Shown piece after piece: positions 49,705-59,884 of a stretch of DNA of 64,000 nucleotides. The notes beneath the pieces were generated by a model. It saw nothing but the letters and a program-made list of their open reading frames with translations. It was not told the DNA's origin and did not search any database. The DNA comes from Bacteroidota bacterium (lineage in GTDB: Bacteria > Bacteroidota > Bacteroidia > Chitinophagales > Chitinophagaceae). A program made the translations under genes and the position numbers. The stretch is taken from the NCBI GenBank assembly GCA_947452555.1, contig CANGDH010000002.1:1-64000 (forward strand), given 5' to 3'. Every line of letters begins with the position of its first letter. Positions within the stretch are counted from its first letter, which is position 1.

Positions 49705-50382
49705 ATGAACCAAGTATCGTCTAATACTCGTAGGAATTTTATTAACGCGATGGCAATGGGCATCACCGCTAGTAGTTTGTCAATTCTAACTAATCCTGCT
49801 TACGCTAGTGATGCAAGATTTATTCCAGCTCAGTTAGACGAAGCAGACGCTTGGTTTAAAAATATCAAAGGGAAGCATCGTATTGTTTATGACGGAGCTA
49901 CTCCAAACAAAGGATTACCCATTATATGGAATTGGGCTTATTATGCAAGTAATAATCAAACTGGAAGTAAAGATCATGAAATAACTGCCATGACTGTATT
50001 AAGACATGGTGCAACAGGCTTAGCTTATGATAATTTTATTTGGGATAAATATCAACTTGGAACCTTAATGGGCATCCTCGATGTTAGTACACAAAAGTCA
50101 AGTATAAGAAACCCTTATTACGAACCAGCGACTGGAGATTTTCCACAACCCGAAATTGATGGAATAAAGAATTTGCAAAAAAGAGGCGCGCTTTTCTGTG
50201 TTTGTGATCTAGCTACAAAGAAACTTACTGGAACTATTGCTAAAAAAAATAATGTAGACCCTGCTGAGGTGTATACCGAATGGATTCAACACATCCTTCC
50301 AGGTATTCAGTTGGTACCATCTGGCGTATGGGCATTAGGTAGAGCGCAAGAACATGGTTGTGGTTATATTTATGCAGGTTGA
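49705..50382 (+). CDS. Tat-exported hypothetical protein
   Basis: 225 aa. Twin-arginine signal (TRRNFINAMAMGITASSLSI, ending AYA). The mature part (FKNIKGKHRIVYDGATPNKG, then GALFCVCDLATKKLTGTIAK) resembles uncharacterised Bacteroidota proteins related to DsrE-type folds. No cofactor motif is clear. Tat export suggests that a folded or cofactor-containing enzyme is moved to the periplasm. Confidence 0.7.
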   Translation: MNQVSSNTRRNFINAMAMGITASSLSILTNPAYASDARFIPAQLDEADAWFKNIKGKHRIVYDGATPNKGLPIIWNWAYYASNNQTGSKDHEITAMTVLRHGATGLAYDNFIWDKYQLGTLMGILDVSTQKSSIRNPYYEPATGDFPQPEIDGIKNLQKRGALFCVCDLATKKLTGTIAKKNNVDPAEVYTEWIQHILPGIQLVPSGVWALGRAQEHGCGYIYAG

Positions 50383-50422
50383 TTGGATGCAATTTATTAA
50401 TTTCAAGTATAATATTTAATGT

Positions 50423-51388
50423 ATGGTAAAGCGCGTTTTGATTCGTTTTTATTTTCTATTAACCCTCGTTTTATTTTCTTCAATTTTTCAAAATAGTTTC
50501 GCGTCAGTACCTATCATTAAAGAAGGATTTATTAATGTGAAGGGTGGAAAAGTGTGGTATAGAATTAATGGAACTGGAAATAAAACTCCCTTATTGCTTT
50601 TACACGGAGGACCTGGTTCTTCTAGTTTTAACTTAGATGGATTAGCAGAACTTGGCAATGACCGTCCAATTATATTTATTGATCAATTAGGTTGTGGAAG
50701 GTCTACAAGAATTACAGATACAAGTTTGATGACTATTGAGAATTATGTGGAACAAGTAGCACAAATTAGAAAAGCATTACATTTAAAAAAGTTTTATTTA
50801 TATGGTCACTCTTGGGGTACCATGCTGGGCATTGATTACTATCTTAAATACCCTAGAGCAATAAAGGCGATTGTATTTAGCAGCCCTTGTTTTAGTACCA
50901 AAGCATGGACTAATGACGCTGATACTTTAATTGCAAGTTTGCCAGAAGCAATTCAAAATGCAATTAGAGAGAATGAAAAGAATAAAACTTATAGTAACGA
51001 AGCTTATCAAAAAGCTGTTACCATTTATTATAAAAATTTCGTGAAAAGGTCTGAAGTTGCAAAGTCTAGAAGTGACTCTTCTAGTAAATACTTTGGAGCT
51101 AATGTATATGAATTCATGTGGGGACCTAGCGAATTTACTGCTACTGGCAATTTATTAAAATATGATAGGCTAAAAGACTTGCCTACAATCAAAGTACCCA
51201 CTTTACTTATGGCAGGTGAATATGACGAAGCGAGACCAAGTACTGTTAAATATTTTCAAAGCTTAATAAGTGGATCTGAGTTTAAAATGATTCCTAATGC
51301 TGGTCATGCTACTATTATAGACAACAAACAAGAGACCAATTTGACACTTAGAACTTTCTTATTAAAAATGGACAGGTTGTATAAATAA
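50423..51388 (+). CDS. Proline iminopeptidase-family alpha/beta hydrolase
   Basis: 321 aa, exported (signal-like first 28 residues). HGGPGSSSFN oxyanion region, nucleophile motif YGHSWGTMLG, acid in MAGEYDEARP, histidine in PNAGHATII. Family S33 members cleave N-terminal proline from peptides; other hydrolase activities are possible. 40 bp after the Tat protein gene. Confidence 0.9.
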   Translation: MVKRVLIRFYFLLTLVLFSSIFQNSFASVPIIKEGFINVKGGKVWYRINGTGNKTPLLLLHGGPGSSSFNLDGLAELGNDRPIIFIDQLGCGRSTRITDTSLMTIENYVEQVAQIRKALHLKKFYLYGHSWGTMLGIDYYLKYPRAIKAIVFSSPCFSTKAWTNDADTLIASLPEAIQNAIRENEKNKTYSNEAYQKAVTIYYKNFVKRSEVAKSRSDSSSKYFGANVYEFMWGPSEFTATGNLLKYDRLKDLPTIKVPTLLMAGEYDEARPSTVKYFQSLISGSEFKMIPNAGHATIIDNKQETNLTLRTFLLKMDRLYK

Positions 51389-51421
51389 ATAGGGTGATAA
51401 TTATAAAATCGATTTAGCAAA

Positions 51422-53917
51422 TTATTCCAATTGAGGTTTATTGAAGATCAACTTTATACTTTCAAGTATTAATAATAAAACAAACGCTGCTATTATTACT
51501 ACGTAAAAATGATTAAACCCCAGATTTGAAAATCTAAATATATTTTGTAAAGAAGGAACAGTTAGAATTGAAATTAATAATAATATCGCTGTACTTAATA
51601 AGAATAAGACTGCATAGTTCTTTTCAAAAATTACAGAAATAAAACTTCGAGTACTAGAGAGGCTAGATAAAATAAGGAACGTATTCCCGACTATTAATGC
51701 AGTATACACAATGGCCCTGGTTTCTTTTTCCGTATGTCCTTCTTTTGCAGTTATAAAATAAACCACAATAATCATTAACAACAATAACACTCCTTTAAAT
51801 AAACTTGTGATAAGTTTTTTGAATCCAAAAAACTTATCGCTTACATTTCTAGGTTTTCTTTTCATAACTCCTTTTTCTTCGATTTCAGATTCAAATGCTA
51901 TTGAGGAAATAGGATCAATAATTAACTCTAAAAACACAATATGCAGTGGCATTAATAGTAATGGAATATTTGAAAATAATGCCGGAAGTAATGTTAGCCC
52001 TATTATAGGAATATGTATTGCTAGTATATATGACATTGCTTTTTGCAAGTTGTCGAAAATTTTTCTACCCGAACGTATAGCTGCTACAATAGAGGCAAAA
52101 TTATCATCTAATAAAACCAAAGATGATGCTTCTCTTGCCACGTCTGTACCTCTGCATCCCATTGCTATTCCTATATTTGCTGCCTTTAGCGCGGGGGCAT
52201 CATTAACACCGTCCCCTGTCATAGCTACAACTTCATTCATACCCTTTAATATTTCTACAATACGTAATTTTTGTGAGGGCACGACACGTGCAAATATTGA
52301 AATATTTTTTATACGAGCTTTCAATTCTTTCTCGGTTAACGAATCCAAAGCTTCCCCCGTTATCACTTCACCATTATTAAATAAGCCTATTTGCTTTGCT
52401 ATGGCAGTGGCAGTAGCAGGATAATCACCAGTGATTATAGTCACTTTTATACCAGCATCCATACACTCTCTTATAGCAGCAGGGACTTCCGGACGAATTG
52501 GATCCTCAAAAGCTATTAATCCTTTAAATTCCAATTTGAAATCAGATTGTAAAATAGGCAATATTGTTTTTGGGATAATAGCTTCGGCAACAGCTAAGAC
52601 ACGATAAGCGTTATTGGCCATATCTTGTAATACTTGAGTATATTTTTGTTTTTCAAAATCAGTAATAGCACATAAATCAAATATGGCTTCAGGAGCACCT
52701 TTTGCATAGACATAATAATTTATATCATTAGGCCTTTCATAAACATGTGTCATTAATGGCAAGCTATGTGACAAGGGATATTCCTTAATTAGCTTGTGAT
52801 AGTCTTGGCTTAATCCATTTATACTATTGTACGTGCTACTAATTGCTTTTTCCATTGGATCAATGGATTTTTTTTGAGATGCAAAATTAGCTGCATTTAT
52901 TAAACTTATTATTTTATCAATTTTTTTGCTGAATTTGTCTTTACTAATAATTTTATCCCCATCATACAAAAAAACAATTTCCATTCTATTCTGCGTAATA
53001 GTTCCAGTCTTATCTACACATAGAATTGTAGTGGAACCTAATGTTTCTATCGCTGAAGGTTTTCTTGTTAATACATTTTTTTTAGAAAGCCTCCAAGCAC
53101 CAATCGCAAGGAACACAGTTAATACAACTGGGAATTCCTCTGGCAAAATCGCCATTGAGGTGGATAGTCCATTTAATATAGCTTTAATTAAGTCGCCCCT
53201 TGAAAAATAAAAAGCAATAATTACACCTACACTAATTATAACTCCAATTAGAAACAAATTTTTGATAAGTAACTTCATCTCAATTTGTAATCTTGTTTCT
53301 GGTTGATCAATAGTTTCTAATGAAGTACCAATTTTCCCAAAACTTGTATTGATTCCTGTTGCAAATACTTTTGCAATGCCTCTTCCTTTTATTACCAAAG
53401 TTCCACTATTAACAATTCCTTCAGCTGCGTATTTTTCAATTTTTTTACTTTTCATAACAGCCACAGACTCTCCTGTAAGCATAGACTCGTCCACGTACAA
53501 ATTTGATGATTGCATAATTCTCGCATCTGCTGCGATTCTGTCTCCTTCGTTTAATATAATAATATCTTCAGGAACAACTTCTCTTCCAGGAATTCTTATT
53601 TCTACTCCATCTCTTATAACTAATGCCCTAGGAGATGATAAATTTTTAAGGGCTTCTAATGCTCTCTCTGTTTTTTGATACTGATAAAATGTAATGAAAA
53701 TTATAATTAGCGTTGCAGACATTAGTATGACACCTTCTCTATAATCACCAATTATTATATATAATAAGCCACAGCTTATTAAAAGGAGAAACATAGGCTC
53801 CATAATAACTTCAGCGGCAACTTTAAAAAGACTTTTTGAAGCAGATTGGGGAAGCTCGTTGTATCCGAATTTAGCCAAGCCGTTTTTGACTTGTAGTGCG
53901 TCGAGTCCTGAAAGCAT
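51422..53917 (-). CDS. P-type cation-transporting ATPase
   Basis: 831 aa. TGES (148-151), M4 segment with ILPEEFPVV, phosphorylation site DKTGTITQNR (D302), TGD and GDGVNDAPALK, and C-terminal membrane segments. PEEFP instead of the PEGLP of known Ca2+ pumps makes ion prediction uncertain; a Ca2+-like or other divalent cation pump is most probable. The N-terminus starts within the actuator region after a short cation-ATPase segment. A 37-aa peptide gene lies 10 bp upstream. Confidence 0.93.
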   Translation of the reverse strand: MLSGLDALQVKNGLAKFGYNELPQSASKSLFKVAAEVIMEPMFLLLISCGLLYIIIGDYREGVILMSATLIIIFITFYQYQKTERALEALKNLSSPRALVIRDGVEIRIPGREVVPEDIIILNEGDRIAADARIMQSSNLYVDESMLTGESVAVMKSKKIEKYAAEGIVNSGTLVIKGRGIAKVFATGINTSFGKIGTSLETIDQPETRLQIEMKLLIKNLFLIGVIISVGVIIAFYFSRGDLIKAILNGLSTSMAILPEEFPVVLTVFLAIGAWRLSKKNVLTRKPSAIETLGSTTILCVDKTGTITQNRMEIVFLYDGDKIISKDKFSKKIDKIISLINAANFASQKKSIDPMEKAISSTYNSINGLSQDYHKLIKEYPLSHSLPLMTHVYERPNDINYYVYAKGAPEAIFDLCAITDFEKQKYTQVLQDMANNAYRVLAVAEAIIPKTILPILQSDFKLEFKGLIAFEDPIRPEVPAAIRECMDAGIKVTIITGDYPATATAIAKQIGLFNNGEVITGEALDSLTEKELKARIKNISIFARVVPSQKLRIVEILKGMNEVVAMTGDGVNDAPALKAANIGIAMGCRGTDVAREASSLVLLDDNFASIVAAIRSGRKIFDNLQKAMSYILAIHIPIIGLTLLPALFSNIPLLLMPLHIVFLELIIDPISSIAFESEIEEKGVMKRKPRNVSDKFFGFKKLITSLFKGVLLLLMIIVVYFITAKEGHTEKETRAIVYTALIVGNTFLILSSLSSTRSFISVIFEKNYAVLFLLSTAILLLISILTVPSLQNIFRFSNLGFNHFYVVIIAAFVLLLILESIKLIFNKPQLE

Positions 53918-53927
53918 GATAATTAAA

Positions 53928-54041
53928 TTAAATCCTTGATTGCGCTATTTTCTGCTTTTGCAGATTAGTTAGATTTTTCATTACATAGACTGTCAAAGAA
54001 GCTAATAATACAATTATTATTAGCTTATATACCGTTTTCAT
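53928..54041 (-). CDS. Small membrane peptide, 37 aa, upstream of the ATPase
   Basis: MKTVYKLIIIVLLASLTVYV, then MKNLTNLQKQKIAQSRI, one hydrophobic helix and a basic tail. It begins at 54041 and ends 10 bp before the ATPase start, so it would be in the same transcript. It could be a regulatory subunit like sarcolipin or KdpF-type peptides, by position only. Confidence 0.4.
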   Translation of the reverse strand: MKTVYKLIIIVLLASLTVYVMKNLTNLQKQKIAQSRI

Positions 54042-54135
54042 AACTAATTATTTTAACTAAGCCAAAGTTACAAAGACGAGGATGGCGAAAAAATGACTTT
54101 AATTAGTAAATCAATGATATTCGAAATATTAATGA

Positions 54136-54804
54136 TTATCGAATAAATATAGAATGAGAAAGGTAATTACTATTTGGAGCGTAGACGAATAAACAAGATG
54201 CACCTTCAATGGCTTTAATGATTCCTTTAACTTGACTATTAGGAACAGCAGGGCAGCCTTGACTTCGGCCTATATAACCCTGTCTTTGAATAAAATCTTG
54301 ACTTACATAGTCGGCACCATGAATTACAATCGCTCTTTGATTGGCTTTGTCATTTATTCCTTGCTCAATACCATTGAGTGCTAGTGATGTGCCATGCTTT
54401 CCAGAATAAGGCCTGCCTGTAATGTAAAAGCCTAAACTACTTTGATAAGATGCCGATTTGTTTGAAAACTGTTTCGCAAATAAAGTTCCAGAATTACGAC
54501 CATGCGCTACTAGCGTTTTTAATACTACTTTCTGTAGTTCCATATCAATCACATACAAGCGTTCCATACTACTTGGCTTGCTAAAATCTGCAATAGTCAG
54601 GTATTTTAGATTCGTTAACTTACCTAACATTTTTAATTTCTCGTATCCAATAATTGCTAATCGAATTGCCTGATTATTAATATCCATTTTATCTGATAAG
54701 TACGCAATTTTAGCCTCTACTCCGTCCATAGGTATAGTAGCCTTTTTGCTATACGAATTAAACGTGCAAATTGTCATTAATAAAAGTAATAATAGCTGTT
54801 TCAT
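54136..54804 (-). CDS. Murein L,D-transpeptidase catalytic domain (YkuD_2) protein
   Basis: 222 aa from ATG 54804 (signal MKQLLLLLLMTICTFNSYS); the frame opens at 54837. The fold is marked by DMELQKVVLKTLVAHGRNSG, then FYITGRPYSGKHGTSLALNG and AIVIHGADYVSQDFIQRQGY, with the catalytic-type segment RSQGCPAV (Cys). Acts in peptidoglycan cross-linking or remodelling. Same strand as the larger L,D-transpeptidase downstream in gene order (54952-56199). Confidence 0.85.
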   Translation of the reverse strand: MKQLLLLLLMTICTFNSYSKKATIPMDGVEAKIAYLSDKMDINNQAIRLAIIGYEKLKMLGKLTNLKYLTIADFSKPSSMERLYVIDMELQKVVLKTLVAHGRNSGTLFAKQFSNKSASYQSSLGFYITGRPYSGKHGTSLALNGIEQGINDKANQRAIVIHGADYVSQDFIQRQGYIGRSQGCPAVPNSQVKGIIKAIEGASCLFVYAPNSNYLSHSIFIR

Positions 54805-54951
54805 TATTTTTGGATAATCTGCAAAGTTAAGGCACAATGGTCAGTATCCCAACTGAATAAACTATTTAACAAAATTTTGGTCACTAAACAACTGAGGGTC
54901 AGCTGAAATATTATTTTAATAAATGTGTAACTAAAGGAAAAAGAAATGGAA

Positions 54952-56199
54952 CTACTTGTTATATATATTTTTATAGAAATGTAAATTACCCTTTTCATCA
55001 AAATCAATTAGGCTATACCATACAATCATTATTGCATTATTTGTAACCGGAATTGATATAGGCTTTGGTTTATTATAACATTTAGTTAAATCAATACTAT
55101 CTAATGCAATTGGATTGTTTTTAAATAACCATTTCCCCATTTCAAGTGGTTTTTCCATTCTCATACAACCATGACTATAAAAGCGATTTCTGGTCGAGAA
55201 CAAACCTTTCTCTTGTGTATCGTGTAAGTATATTCCAAAAGGACTATCAAACTCAACTTTAATTATCCCTAATGAATTATCACAGCCTGTACTTTGACGT
55301 ATCGTAAACGGAAAATTATTCACATCATAGTTTCCCCAATTAATACTACTTGGTTGAACCACTTTATAATTCTTATTTAAAACCTGCAAATGATTTCTGT
55401 CAATATAATCATTATCTATCTTTAATTTAGGTAGCATTTCCTTTGTTGCGATACTTTTAGGAACCACCCAATATGGATTAACAGTGACTTGATAAATAGG
55501 ACTTGACAATGTATTTGTTGGAGTACTTTTTTTGCCAACTATTACTTTCATAAAAAGGACTGCATTGTTTCCTTGATAAGTTCTTAGTTGTGCAGAAGGT
55601 ATATTTACAAGCACAATATTTTTATTTTGCTTTATCGCATTAAGCCATCTATACTCATTAGCAGCCTTGTTTAAAAGTTTTACTTTGAACTCCTTGCTTG
55701 GAAGGGAGTCCAGATAAACCTCTAATGTCTTTAAGATTGTAAAAACCTCTGTTGACTGTGTATTAAAATAATCTACCAATTGCCCAAGCGACTTGTGATT
55801 TATATAGTCACTTAATAGTACTGGTATATTATAAGCAGTTAATTTAATATTTACCCCTTGGTATTGAAGTACAGGTGCTTGATTCCCATAAGCCAATTCT
55901 TTAAAAAAATGTAGCGCTATAGTATTTATAATCGAATCTGATTTTACTGAGTCTGATTTGCTTACAAGTATTGTTTGCTGAGTTATTATTTCATTCAAAT
56001 AACTCAGCTTATAGTCGTTTTTATTTAAAGCCCATTTTGATGACGATAGAATTAGACTATTTAGTTCTATAATACGTTGAGGATTCGACATCCAAATCAA
56101 ATTATTATTAACAACCGTCGTCTGTGCATTAGCATCATCTTGACTAAGCAGCAACACAACTAGCATTAGTTTAAAAATATATTGTTTTAATGTATTCAT
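54952..56199 (-). CDS. L,D-transpeptidase (YkuD) protein
   Basis: 415 aa with a signal peptide. N-terminal scaffold (about 25-230), then YkuD domain with SPIYQVTVNPYWVVPKSIAT and catalytic GIYLHDTQEKGLFSTRNRFY, SHGCMRMEKP (Cys). Length and order match the Bacteroidota LdtD/ErfK-YbiS group that forms 3-3 cross-links. Precedes the second YkuD_2 gene on the same strand. Confidence 0.9.
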   Translation of the reverse strand: MNTLKQYIFKLMLVVLLLSQDDANAQTTVVNNNLIWMSNPQRIIELNSLILSSSKWALNKNDYKLSYLNEIITQQTILVSKSDSVKSDSIINTIALHFFKELAYGNQAPVLQYQGVNIKLTAYNIPVLLSDYINHKSLGQLVDYFNTQSTEVFTILKTLEVYLDSLPSKEFKVKLLNKAANEYRWLNAIKQNKNIVLVNIPSAQLRTYQGNNAVLFMKVIVGKKSTPTNTLSSPIYQVTVNPYWVVPKSIATKEMLPKLKIDNDYIDRNHLQVLNKNYKVVQPSSINWGNYDVNNFPFTIRQSTGCDNSLGIIKVEFDSPFGIYLHDTQEKGLFSTRNRFYSHGCMRMEKPLEMGKWLFKNNPIALDSIDLTKCYNKPKPISIPVTNNAIMIVWYSLIDFDEKGNLHFYKNIYNK

Positions 56200-56250
56200 A
56201 ATGATATAGTAAAGATAAATCGTTTAATTTTATGTTGCATAATTAATAAA

Positions 56251-57213
56251 ATGAACCTACCTAAAATTCTACTGGTTTTTATAGTACTAAACGCTACTTC
56301 AGTAAAAGCGCAAATTATCAAAACGTCAAATAGCTTTATTGTGATTCCCTTGGGTGTCAAAGGTGGACTTGACGAATCTAATTTATCTGCTTATCTAGTA
56401 GCGGCTTCTAGCTCAGAGCAGTTTATCTGTCTTGACGCTGGCACAATTAATACCGGCATACAAAAAGCGGTACAAAATAAAATATTTATAGAAAGCAATG
56501 CCGAGGCAATCCAAAAAAAATATATTAATTCTTATTTTATATCTCATGGCCATTTAGATCATACGGCAGGTTTGATTTTAAATTCTCCAAATGACCTTGC
56601 AAAAAATATCTATGCATTGCCCTCTGTTATAGATGTTTTAAAGGGTAGCTACTTCACTTGGAAGAGCTGGGCAAATTTTGGCAATGAAGGTGATAAGCCA
56701 ATTTTAAATAAATACAGTTATAATTATTTAACACCAGGTGTAGAAATCGATATTCCAAATTCAACTTTAAAAGTAACACCCTATACATTGAGTCATGTTA
56801 ACCCCTATGAAAGCACCGCCTTCTTGGTGGGTAATAAAAATGACTATTTATTATACTTAGGAGATACAGGAGCCGATACAGTTGAAAAGTCAAGTAAATT
56901 AAAAACACTTTGGACCGCCGTTGCAGAAAAAGTTAAAAGCGGAGCACTTAAAGCAATTTTCATAGAAGTCTCATTTGATAATAGCATGCCCGACAAAGCA
57001 CTTTTTGGACATTTAACACCAAAATTATTAATGCAAGAACTTAACACCCTTAACCAGTTAAGTGCTGGAAACTTGAATAAGGTAAAAATTATAATTACAC
57101 ATATGAAACCTTGTGAAACCTGCGAGCCGTTAATTATGGATCAGCTAAAAATTGCTAACAGATTGGGACTCTCTTTGGTTTATCCAAAGCAGGGCGAACT
57201 AATGGCTTTTTAA
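56251..57213 (+). CDS. 3',5'-cyclic-nucleotide phosphodiesterase, class II
   Basis: 320 aa with signal peptide (MNLPKILLVFIVLNATSVKA). Metallo-beta-lactamase fold with class II signature HGHLDHTAGLIL (about 105-116), IIITHMKP near the end, and YLGDTGADTV. Class II enzymes hydrolyse cAMP in the periplasm of several bacteria, which fits the signal peptide. Confidence 0.88.
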   Translation: MNLPKILLVFIVLNATSVKAQIIKTSNSFIVIPLGVKGGLDESNLSAYLVAASSSEQFICLDAGTINTGIQKAVQNKIFIESNAEAIQKKYINSYFISHGHLDHTAGLILNSPNDLAKNIYALPSVIDVLKGSYFTWKSWANFGNEGDKPILNKYSYNYLTPGVEIDIPNSTLKVTPYTLSHVNPYESTAFLVGNKNDYLLYLGDTGADTVEKSSKLKTLWTAVAEKVKSGALKAIFIEVSFDNSMPDKALFGHLTPKLLMQELNTLNQLSAGNLNKVKIIITHMKPCETCEPLIMDQLKIANRLGLSLVYPKQGELMAF

Positions 57214-57336
57214 TTTTTTATTTTTACCCTAGTATCCCTAATTACAATATCAATTACCACTCTTCCTATTTTTTGAAAAAAAATGCTGTTTATTGTTTAA
57301 TTTGAATCAACGATTTAATCAATTAAACAGCTTGCT

Positions 57337-58395
57337 ATGTCAAATTCAAAAAAAACAAATGAAGGCACTTCTCGTCGTGCCTTTTTATTCCAAAGTTCTT
57401 TAGCGAGTCTTGGTATATTATTAACCGGGAAATCCGCAATGGCTGCCAATGGTTTATTTGCTTCTCAGTTACCTAATTCTAAAGTAAATGGAGTTCAAAT
57501 TGGGGTAATTACCTATTCATTTAGAAGCATGCCAGGTGCTGCAGAACAACTATTAAAGTATTGTATAAATGCAGGGGTAAGTGCCATTGAATTAATGGGT
57601 GACCCTGCAGAAGCTTATGCAGGTAGTCCTGTTGGATTGATGCCTCCTATGAACTTTCCGCCGCCACCGCCTTCTATTCCCGGTCAGCCAATTAAACCTA
57701 TGTTGCCTCCTCCGGAATTTATGAAAATGATGGAAGAAAGGAATGCGAAAGCTAGGGCTTGGAGAGAAACAGCATCAATGGATAAATTTATTGAATTAAA
57801 AAAGATGTTCAATGATGCAGGTATCACTATCTATGCATTTAAACCAGACGCCGCTATGGGCATGAAGAGCTCAGATGCAGAAATAGATTATGCTATGCGC
57901 GCTGCAAAAGCATTGGGTGCAACGTCCGTAAATATTGAACTTCCTACAAATGCGGAACATTCTAAAAGACTAGGTGAGTTTGGTTTAAAACATAAGATAT
58001 ATGTTGGTTACCATGCACATACCCAAGCTACTGATACTATTTGGGATTTGGCATTGAGTCAGTCTCCATATAATGCAATCAACTTGGACTGTGGTCACTA
58101 TATAGCTGCAGGTGGAGCGAATACTAAAGAAACCCTTTTGGCTTTTATTAATAAGAACCATGACCGCATTTCTAGCATGCACATTAAAGACAGATTAAGC
58201 GGCGCACATGGTGGCAAGAATATGCCATGGGGCCAAGGCGATACTCCTTTAAAAGAGGTATTGACTTTGTTAAGAGAAAAGAAATATAAAATTCCTGCAA
58301 CAATAGAATTAGAATATGATATTCCTGCAGATTCAGACGCCGTAAAAGAAACAGGAAAATGTATCATTTACGCAAAAGCATTATTAGCTAAATAA
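57337..58395 (+). CDS. Sugar phosphate isomerase/epimerase-like protein, Tat-exported
   Basis: 352 aa with Tat signal (SRRAFLFQSSLASLGILLTG, ending AMA). AP endonuclease 2 TIM-barrel: VGVITYSFRSM-like start, AGVSAIELMGD, later YVGYHAHTQ and INLDCGHYIAAGG, then SMHIKDRLSG. Metal-binding His/Asp are plausible in these. A proline-rich insertion lies at about 105-130. An exported isomerase or oxidoreductase is common in Chitinophagaceae. Confidence 0.9.
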   Translation: MSNSKKTNEGTSRRAFLFQSSLASLGILLTGKSAMAANGLFASQLPNSKVNGVQIGVITYSFRSMPGAAEQLLKYCINAGVSAIELMGDPAEAYAGSPVGLMPPMNFPPPPPSIPGQPIKPMLPPPEFMKMMEERNAKARAWRETASMDKFIELKKMFNDAGITIYAFKPDAAMGMKSSDAEIDYAMRAAKALGATSVNIELPTNAEHSKRLGEFGLKHKIYVGYHAHTQATDTIWDLALSQSPYNAINLDCGHYIAAGGANTKETLLAFINKNHDRISSMHIKDRLSGAHGGKNMPWGQGDTPLKEVLTLLREKKYKIPATIELEYDIPADSDAVKETGKCIIYAKALLAK

Positions 58396-58463
58396 ATATT
58401 CCTATTAGTTCAAAATAGATTAATAAAAATTATTTAAAACTAATAGTAAGTTTAGTTAAATCT

Positions 58464-58494
58464 AAGAGTCAAGTATTTTACTTGGCTCTTTTTT
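58464..58494 (+). terminator. Terminator of the isomerase gene, overlapping the permease 3' end
   Basis: Stem AAGAGTCAAG (58464-58473) and CTTGGCTCTT (58481-58490) with one G-U pair and a T run to 58494. The convergent permease gene ends at 58478, so the hairpin codes for its last residues. Confidence 0.8.
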
Positions 58495-59857
58495 GTAACC
58501 ATAAATACATTGGAACGCCGGTTGCCATAAGTGATAATCCCCAAATAGCTTCTCCTGGCTGATTCACGACAGTGCTTATAAATAGTGCAATACAGAAAAG
58601 AAAAAATATTGCTGGCACAAATGGGTATCCGATTACTTTATAAGACCTTTCAATTTCAGGGTGTTTAATACGCATTATAATTACGCCTAATGCTGTACTG
58701 CCATAAAACAAAAATGCGGCAAATATTAACATGTCAGTTAGCTGATCAAAGCTTCCTGAAAAAACCAAAGCGATTGCCCAAAACGCTTGAATAAATAAGG
58801 CAATGTCGGGGGTATTGTAAGTTGGATGTACCGAAGCGGCTTTATGAAAAAACATTTTATCTCTAGCCATTGCATATAAAATACGTGCAGACATTAAGAT
58901 AGAACTATTAGTTGAATTTAAAGTAGTGACTAATATTAATGAAGCAACCAATGCCATTCCTATATGTCCACTCATCTGACCCGCCACTTCTACCGCTGCA
59001 ATTTTGTTGGGGGTTGCATTTAAACCAATAAAATAATCAATGGGTAAAATATAAACAAAGACCATATTTAAAAAAACATAAGATACTATTACAATTAAAG
59101 TACCTATACCTAATGCTAGTGGTAAATTCTTTTTGGGATTTTTAACCTCCTCTCCAATATAAGCAATATTATTCCAGCCCTCATAGCCCCAAAATGCTCC
59201 AAGACTTGCTATGAATAAAGCTTTCATTAAGTCAAATCCTGTTGGGGTCGGAATTGTTTTACTTGCCTGTGTTAAGTTTTCTATACTTCCTTTACTAGAA
59301 CTCAATCCAAAAAAAATAAATATACAAATACCAGCAAGCATGGTATACGTTAAAATACTACTTAATTTTTCTGCAAACTGCACACCTCTATAATTTAACA
59401 ATGTTAACAATAGTATTAAAAATGAAGCTAATAGTTTAATAGATAAATTTTGAAACAATGCAATTCCTAATATAGAACTATCTGACCCCCAGTTGGGCAG
59501 TGGAAATAAACTATTGAAAGATTGTGCGAAAATATAAGCTAGGGCAGAAATTGCCGCTGTCTTAATTACTGCAAAACTGGACCAGCCATATATAAAAGCA
59601 AAAAACTTGCCATACACTTTTTGAAAGTAAAAATATTCTCCGCCAGAATTTGGAAACATACTAACCATTTCGGCAGTAGACAAAGCACCCGCTAAACTAA
59701 TTAAACCCGCAAGTATCCAACACAAAATAACCCACCATGGTGAACCTAGCTCCTGCGCCATAGGTGCCATTTTTTTGAAAACTCCAGATCCAATAATTAC
59801 ACTAACTACCAAAAATGTGGCAGACCTTAATCCAATTTTAGGTTTGAGTGTTTCCAT
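58478..59857 (-). CDS. APC-family amino-acid permease
   Basis: 459 aa, 12 predicted helices. GSGVFKKMAPMAQELGSPWW, SLAGALSTAEMVSMFPNSGG, GEEVKNPKKNLPLALGIGTL are typical of the LAT/APC-type superfamily. As the last gene of the D-aminoacylase/epimerase operon it probably imports the amino acids or peptides that those enzymes produce. Confidence 0.92.
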   Translation of the reverse strand: METLKPKIGLRSATFLVVSVIIGSGVFKKMAPMAQELGSPWWVILCWILAGLISLAGALSTAEMVSMFPNSGGEYFYFQKVYGKFFAFIYGWSSFAVIKTAAISALAYIFAQSFNSLFPLPNWGSDSSILGIALFQNLSIKLLASFLILLLTLLNYRGVQFAEKLSSILTYTMLAGICIFIFFGLSSSKGSIENLTQASKTIPTPTGFDLMKALFIASLGAFWGYEGWNNIAYIGEEVKNPKKNLPLALGIGTLIVIVSYVFLNMVFVYILPIDYFIGLNATPNKIAAVEVAGQMSGHIGMALVASLILVTTLNSTNSSILMSARILYAMARDKMFFHKAASVHPTYNTPDIALFIQAFWAIALVFSGSFDQLTDMLIFAAFLFYGSTALGVIIMRIKHPEIERSYKVIGYPFVPAIFFLFCIALFISTVVNQPGEAIWGLSLMATGVPMYLWLQKRAK

Positions 59858-59884
59858 TATAAGGGTATAACTATTTATAAAAAA

